DNA from: an uncultured Allobosea sp.
GTDB taxonomy: Bacteria; Pseudomonadota; Alphaproteobacteria; Rhizobiales; Beijerinckiaceae
Direction: 5' to 3'
NCBI RefSeq assembly: GCF_945956895.1
Contig: NZ_CAMFJF010000037.1
Span: forward strand, 1 to 32,304
DNA length: 32,304 nt
Shown here one piece after another: positions 30,503 through 32,304 of this stretch. Each line of letters begins with the position of its first letter. The stretch's first letter is position 1. The translations under genes were made by a program, and so were the position numbers. A model generated the notes under the pieces. The model was not told the DNA's origin. It saw nothing but the letters and a program-made list of their open reading frames with translations, and did not search any database.

Positions 30503-31900
30503 ATGTCTTACGCCGTTCATCACGATCTCTCCGGCGACCGCATCACCGTCTCGAACGAGGCTGCGCGCCTCGCTTGGAACGACATGCTCGAAGCGCTGAT
30601 GGCCCATGCCGCCGCGACGCCCGAGCATCTCGCCCGGACGCTCGCCGCCGACCCGGATTTCGCCCTGGCTCATGCCGCCAAGGGGTTGATGCTGCTCTCG
30701 CTGGCTCGCGCAGAGCTCGTCGCCCCGGCCCGCGATTGCCTGGCCAAGGCGCGGGCGGCGGCACTGCTGCGGCCGGTGACGCGGCGCGAGACGATGGTCG
30801 TGGAAGCGCTGGCGCTCTGGCTCGATGATCAGCCGCGTCGGGCGGCGGAGCGGCTGGAGTCGATCCTCCTCGCCCATCCCTTCGACGTGCTGGCGCTCAA
30901 GCTCTCGCATGGCCTGCGCTTCATGCTCGGCGACCAGGCCGAGATGCTCGCGACCCTGAATCGCTTCGCGCCGGGCTTCGGGGACAGCCATCCGCTCGCC
31001 GGCTTCGTCCATGGCTGCCATGCCTTTGCGCTGGAGGAGCGCGGCTTCTATGCGCAGGCCGAGCATGCCGGCCGCCGTGCCGTGGCCTTGAGCCCGCGCG
31101 ATGCCTGGGGCCGCCATGCCGTCGCCCATGTGCTGGAGATGACCGGCCGCACCGACGAGGGCATCGCCTGGCTCGGCGACGGGCGCGAGATCGCGCATGC
31201 CAACAACCTGCGCTTCCACATCTTCTGGCATCTCGCTCTGTTCCGGCTGGAGCGCGGCGAGACCGGCGAGGTGTTGCGGCTCTATGACGAGGAGATCCGG
31301 GCCGAGCCGACCGACGATTATCGCGACATTGCCAACGGCGCCTCGCTGCTCGCCCGGCTCGACTATGCCGGCGTTGACGTCGGCGATCGCTGGGAAGAGC
31401 TCGCGGTCAAGGCCGAGGGGCGCATCCATGACGGCCGCCTCGTCTTCGCCGACCTGCACTACGCGCTGTCGCTGCTCGGCGCCGGCCAGACCGATGGGGC
31501 GGAGGCGATCGCCCGCAGCCTGATCAAGGATGCGAAGGTTCATCCCAGCGGCGAGCGGCGAGACGCGGCCCGCAACGGCGCGCACGCCGCCTTCGGGCTG
31601 ATCGCCTTCCATGAGGGCGACTATGACGAGGCCGCCCGCCTGCTCGGTTCAGCCCGCACCGGTTTGATCGCGATCGGTGGCAGCCATGCCCAGCGCGACC
31701 TGTTCGAGCAGGCCTATGCCGAGAGCCTGATCCGCGCCGGCGAGCATGAGCGCGCCGCCGAGATCCTCGGCGAACGCCTGAGGCGGCGCGGCGGCACCAA
31801 TCTCTTCGCCGCCCGCCGGCTGGCGCAACTGCGCGGCCGTGGCGCCAGCCGGCTCGCCGCCCTTGCCGTCGCTTCCACCCCGCTCGCCATCGCTCACTGA
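30503..31900 (+). CDS. Tetratricopeptide repeat protein, TTC38-like
   Basis: This 465-residue protein consists of paired helices throughout, with TPR-like units and Ala/Leu/Arg-rich repeats (for example FALAHAAKGLMLLSLARAEL, AEHAGRRAVALSPRDAWGRH). Histidine-rich HAVAHVLEMTGRTDEG and FHIFWHLALFRLERGE are characteristic of the TTC38 family, whose role is unknown. ATG 30503 has GGAG six bases upstream; the ATG at 30491 has no ribosome site. It lies 70 nt after OpgC and is probably followed on the same transcript by the last gene. Confidence 0.85.
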   Translation: MSYAVHHDLSGDRITVSNEAARLAWNDMLEALMAHAAATPEHLARTLAADPDFALAHAAKGLMLLSLARAELVAPARDCLAKARAAALLRPVTRRETMVVEALALWLDDQPRRAAERLESILLAHPFDVLALKLSHGLRFMLGDQAEMLATLNRFAPGFGDSHPLAGFVHGCHAFALEERGFYAQAEHAGRRAVALSPRDAWGRHAVAHVLEMTGRTDEGIAWLGDGREIAHANNLRFHIFWHLALFRLERGETGEVLRLYDEEIRAEPTDDYRDIANGASLLARLDYAGVDVGDRWEELAVKAEGRIHDGRLVFADLHYALSLLGAGQTDGAEAIARSLIKDAKVHPSGERRDAARNGAHAAFGLIAFHEGDYDEAARLLGSARTGLIAIGGSHAQRDLFEQAYAESLIRAGEHERAAEILGERLRRRGGTNLFAARRLAQLRGRGASRLAALAVASTPLAIAH

Positions 31901-31921
31901 GATCAGGAAAGGACGCTCGCC

Positions 31922-32304
31922 ATGACCACCGCGACCATGACCCGCAGCTTCGCGCTACCCTCGATCCGCACTGTGATCAATCTCGCGCTGGGCGGCTTCG
32001 CCGGCCTCGGCTTCTGGGAACTGTTCTCCTCGGTGCCGACCGCCTGGTTCGCCGAATATCCGCTGGAGCCGCCGGAGCTGGTGAAGTCGCTCTTCTACCA
32101 CCAGCTCGGTCTGACGATCCCGACGCCGACCGCCAAGCTGCTGCATTTCATCACCGGGTTCCTGTTCTATCCGCTCGGCTACTGGATTCTGACGCGCTGG
32201 GTGAAGAGTTTCGGCATGCCGGCCGATGGCTGGATCTGGGGCGTGATCACCTATTTCATCGCGCTCGCCTTCTTCGCGCCGCTGGCCGGGCAGCATTTCC
32301 TGCT
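31922..32304 (+). CDS. Membrane protein of unknown function, cut by window end
   Basis: The 127 visible codons have no stop before the window edge. Three hydrophobic helices are visible (IRTVINLALGGFAGLGFWEL; LLHFITGFLFYPLGYWIL; WIWGVITYFIALAFFAPLAG). No family is recognised. It starts 21 nt after the TTC38-like gene, with AGGAAAGGA upstream of the ATG, so the two are likely co-transcribed. Confidence 0.75.
   Translation, partial: MTTATMTRSFALPSIRTVINLALGGFAGLGFWELFSSVPTAWFAEYPLEPPELVKSLFYHQLGLTIPTPTAKLLHFITGFLFYPLGYWILTRWVKSFGMPADGWIWGVITYFIALAFFAPLAGQHFL

Overview
The window is GC-rich alphaproteobacterial chromosome. A fused LivM-LivG transporter protein, an ECF sigma factor with an NrsF-type anti-sigma factor, OpgC, NsrR with a DUF6455 protein, and long antisense open frames all fit Hyphomicrobiales. 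The protein style resembles Bosea, but that genus is an inference from memory, not a result. No tRNA, rRNA or CRISPR array was seen.

Region 1 (about 95-16026) is a large catabolic locus for hydantoins or other cyclic ureides. A tightly packed leftward operon of eight genes (8347 to 95) encodes a DUF917 protein, a hydantoinase-like amidohydrolase, an M20 L-carbamoylase, a flavin reductase, an Asp/Glu (hydantoin/allantoin) racemase, an FAD-linked hydroxyacid dehydrogenase, a DapA-family lyase and an SDR. A LysR regulator is divergent. It is followed by a polar amino-acid-type ABC transporter (binding protein, ATPase, two permeases). Then come an NHL beta-propeller protein (leftward), a second hydantoinase with a complete metal site (rightward), and an N-carbamoyl-D-amino acid hydrolase (leftward). 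Three promoter regions share one 15-bp dyad (ATAAC-N5-GTTAT type, T-N11-A) followed 11 nt later by an A/T-rich hexamer, always in the same orientation to the structural genes. I propose this is the LysR operator, tying uptake, ring opening and both L- and D-carbamoyl hydrolysis into one regulon.

Region 2 (about 16271-18657) is a small nitric-oxide-response island. It has a four-cysteine DUF6455 protein (leftward), a 37-residue single-helix membrane protein, an NsrR repressor, and a truncated-globin-like protein that appears to lack the proximal histidine. Two NsrR-type 11-1-11 operators precede the small membrane protein. A C-terminally truncated P4-type integrase abuts the globin-like gene.

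Region 3 (18836-23494) is a complete branched-chain-type ABC transporter, read leftward: binding protein, LivH, fused LivM-LivG, LivF. A hairpin lies after the binding-protein gene.

Region 4 (23782-32304) holds a Gly/Tyr-rich secreted protein, an NmrA-like NAD(P)-binding protein, an NrsF anti-sigma factor and its ECF sigma factor, a secreted esterase, a TPP-dependent enzyme, OpgC, a TTC38-like TPR protein, and a membrane protein cut by the window end. GTAACC-N16-CGAA occurs exactly upstream of nrsF, and GTAACC-N16-CGAT upstream of the TPP-enzyme gene. Both match the promoter I recall for the Caulobacter SigF/NrsF system, so the TPP-enzyme operon is a predicted sigma target.
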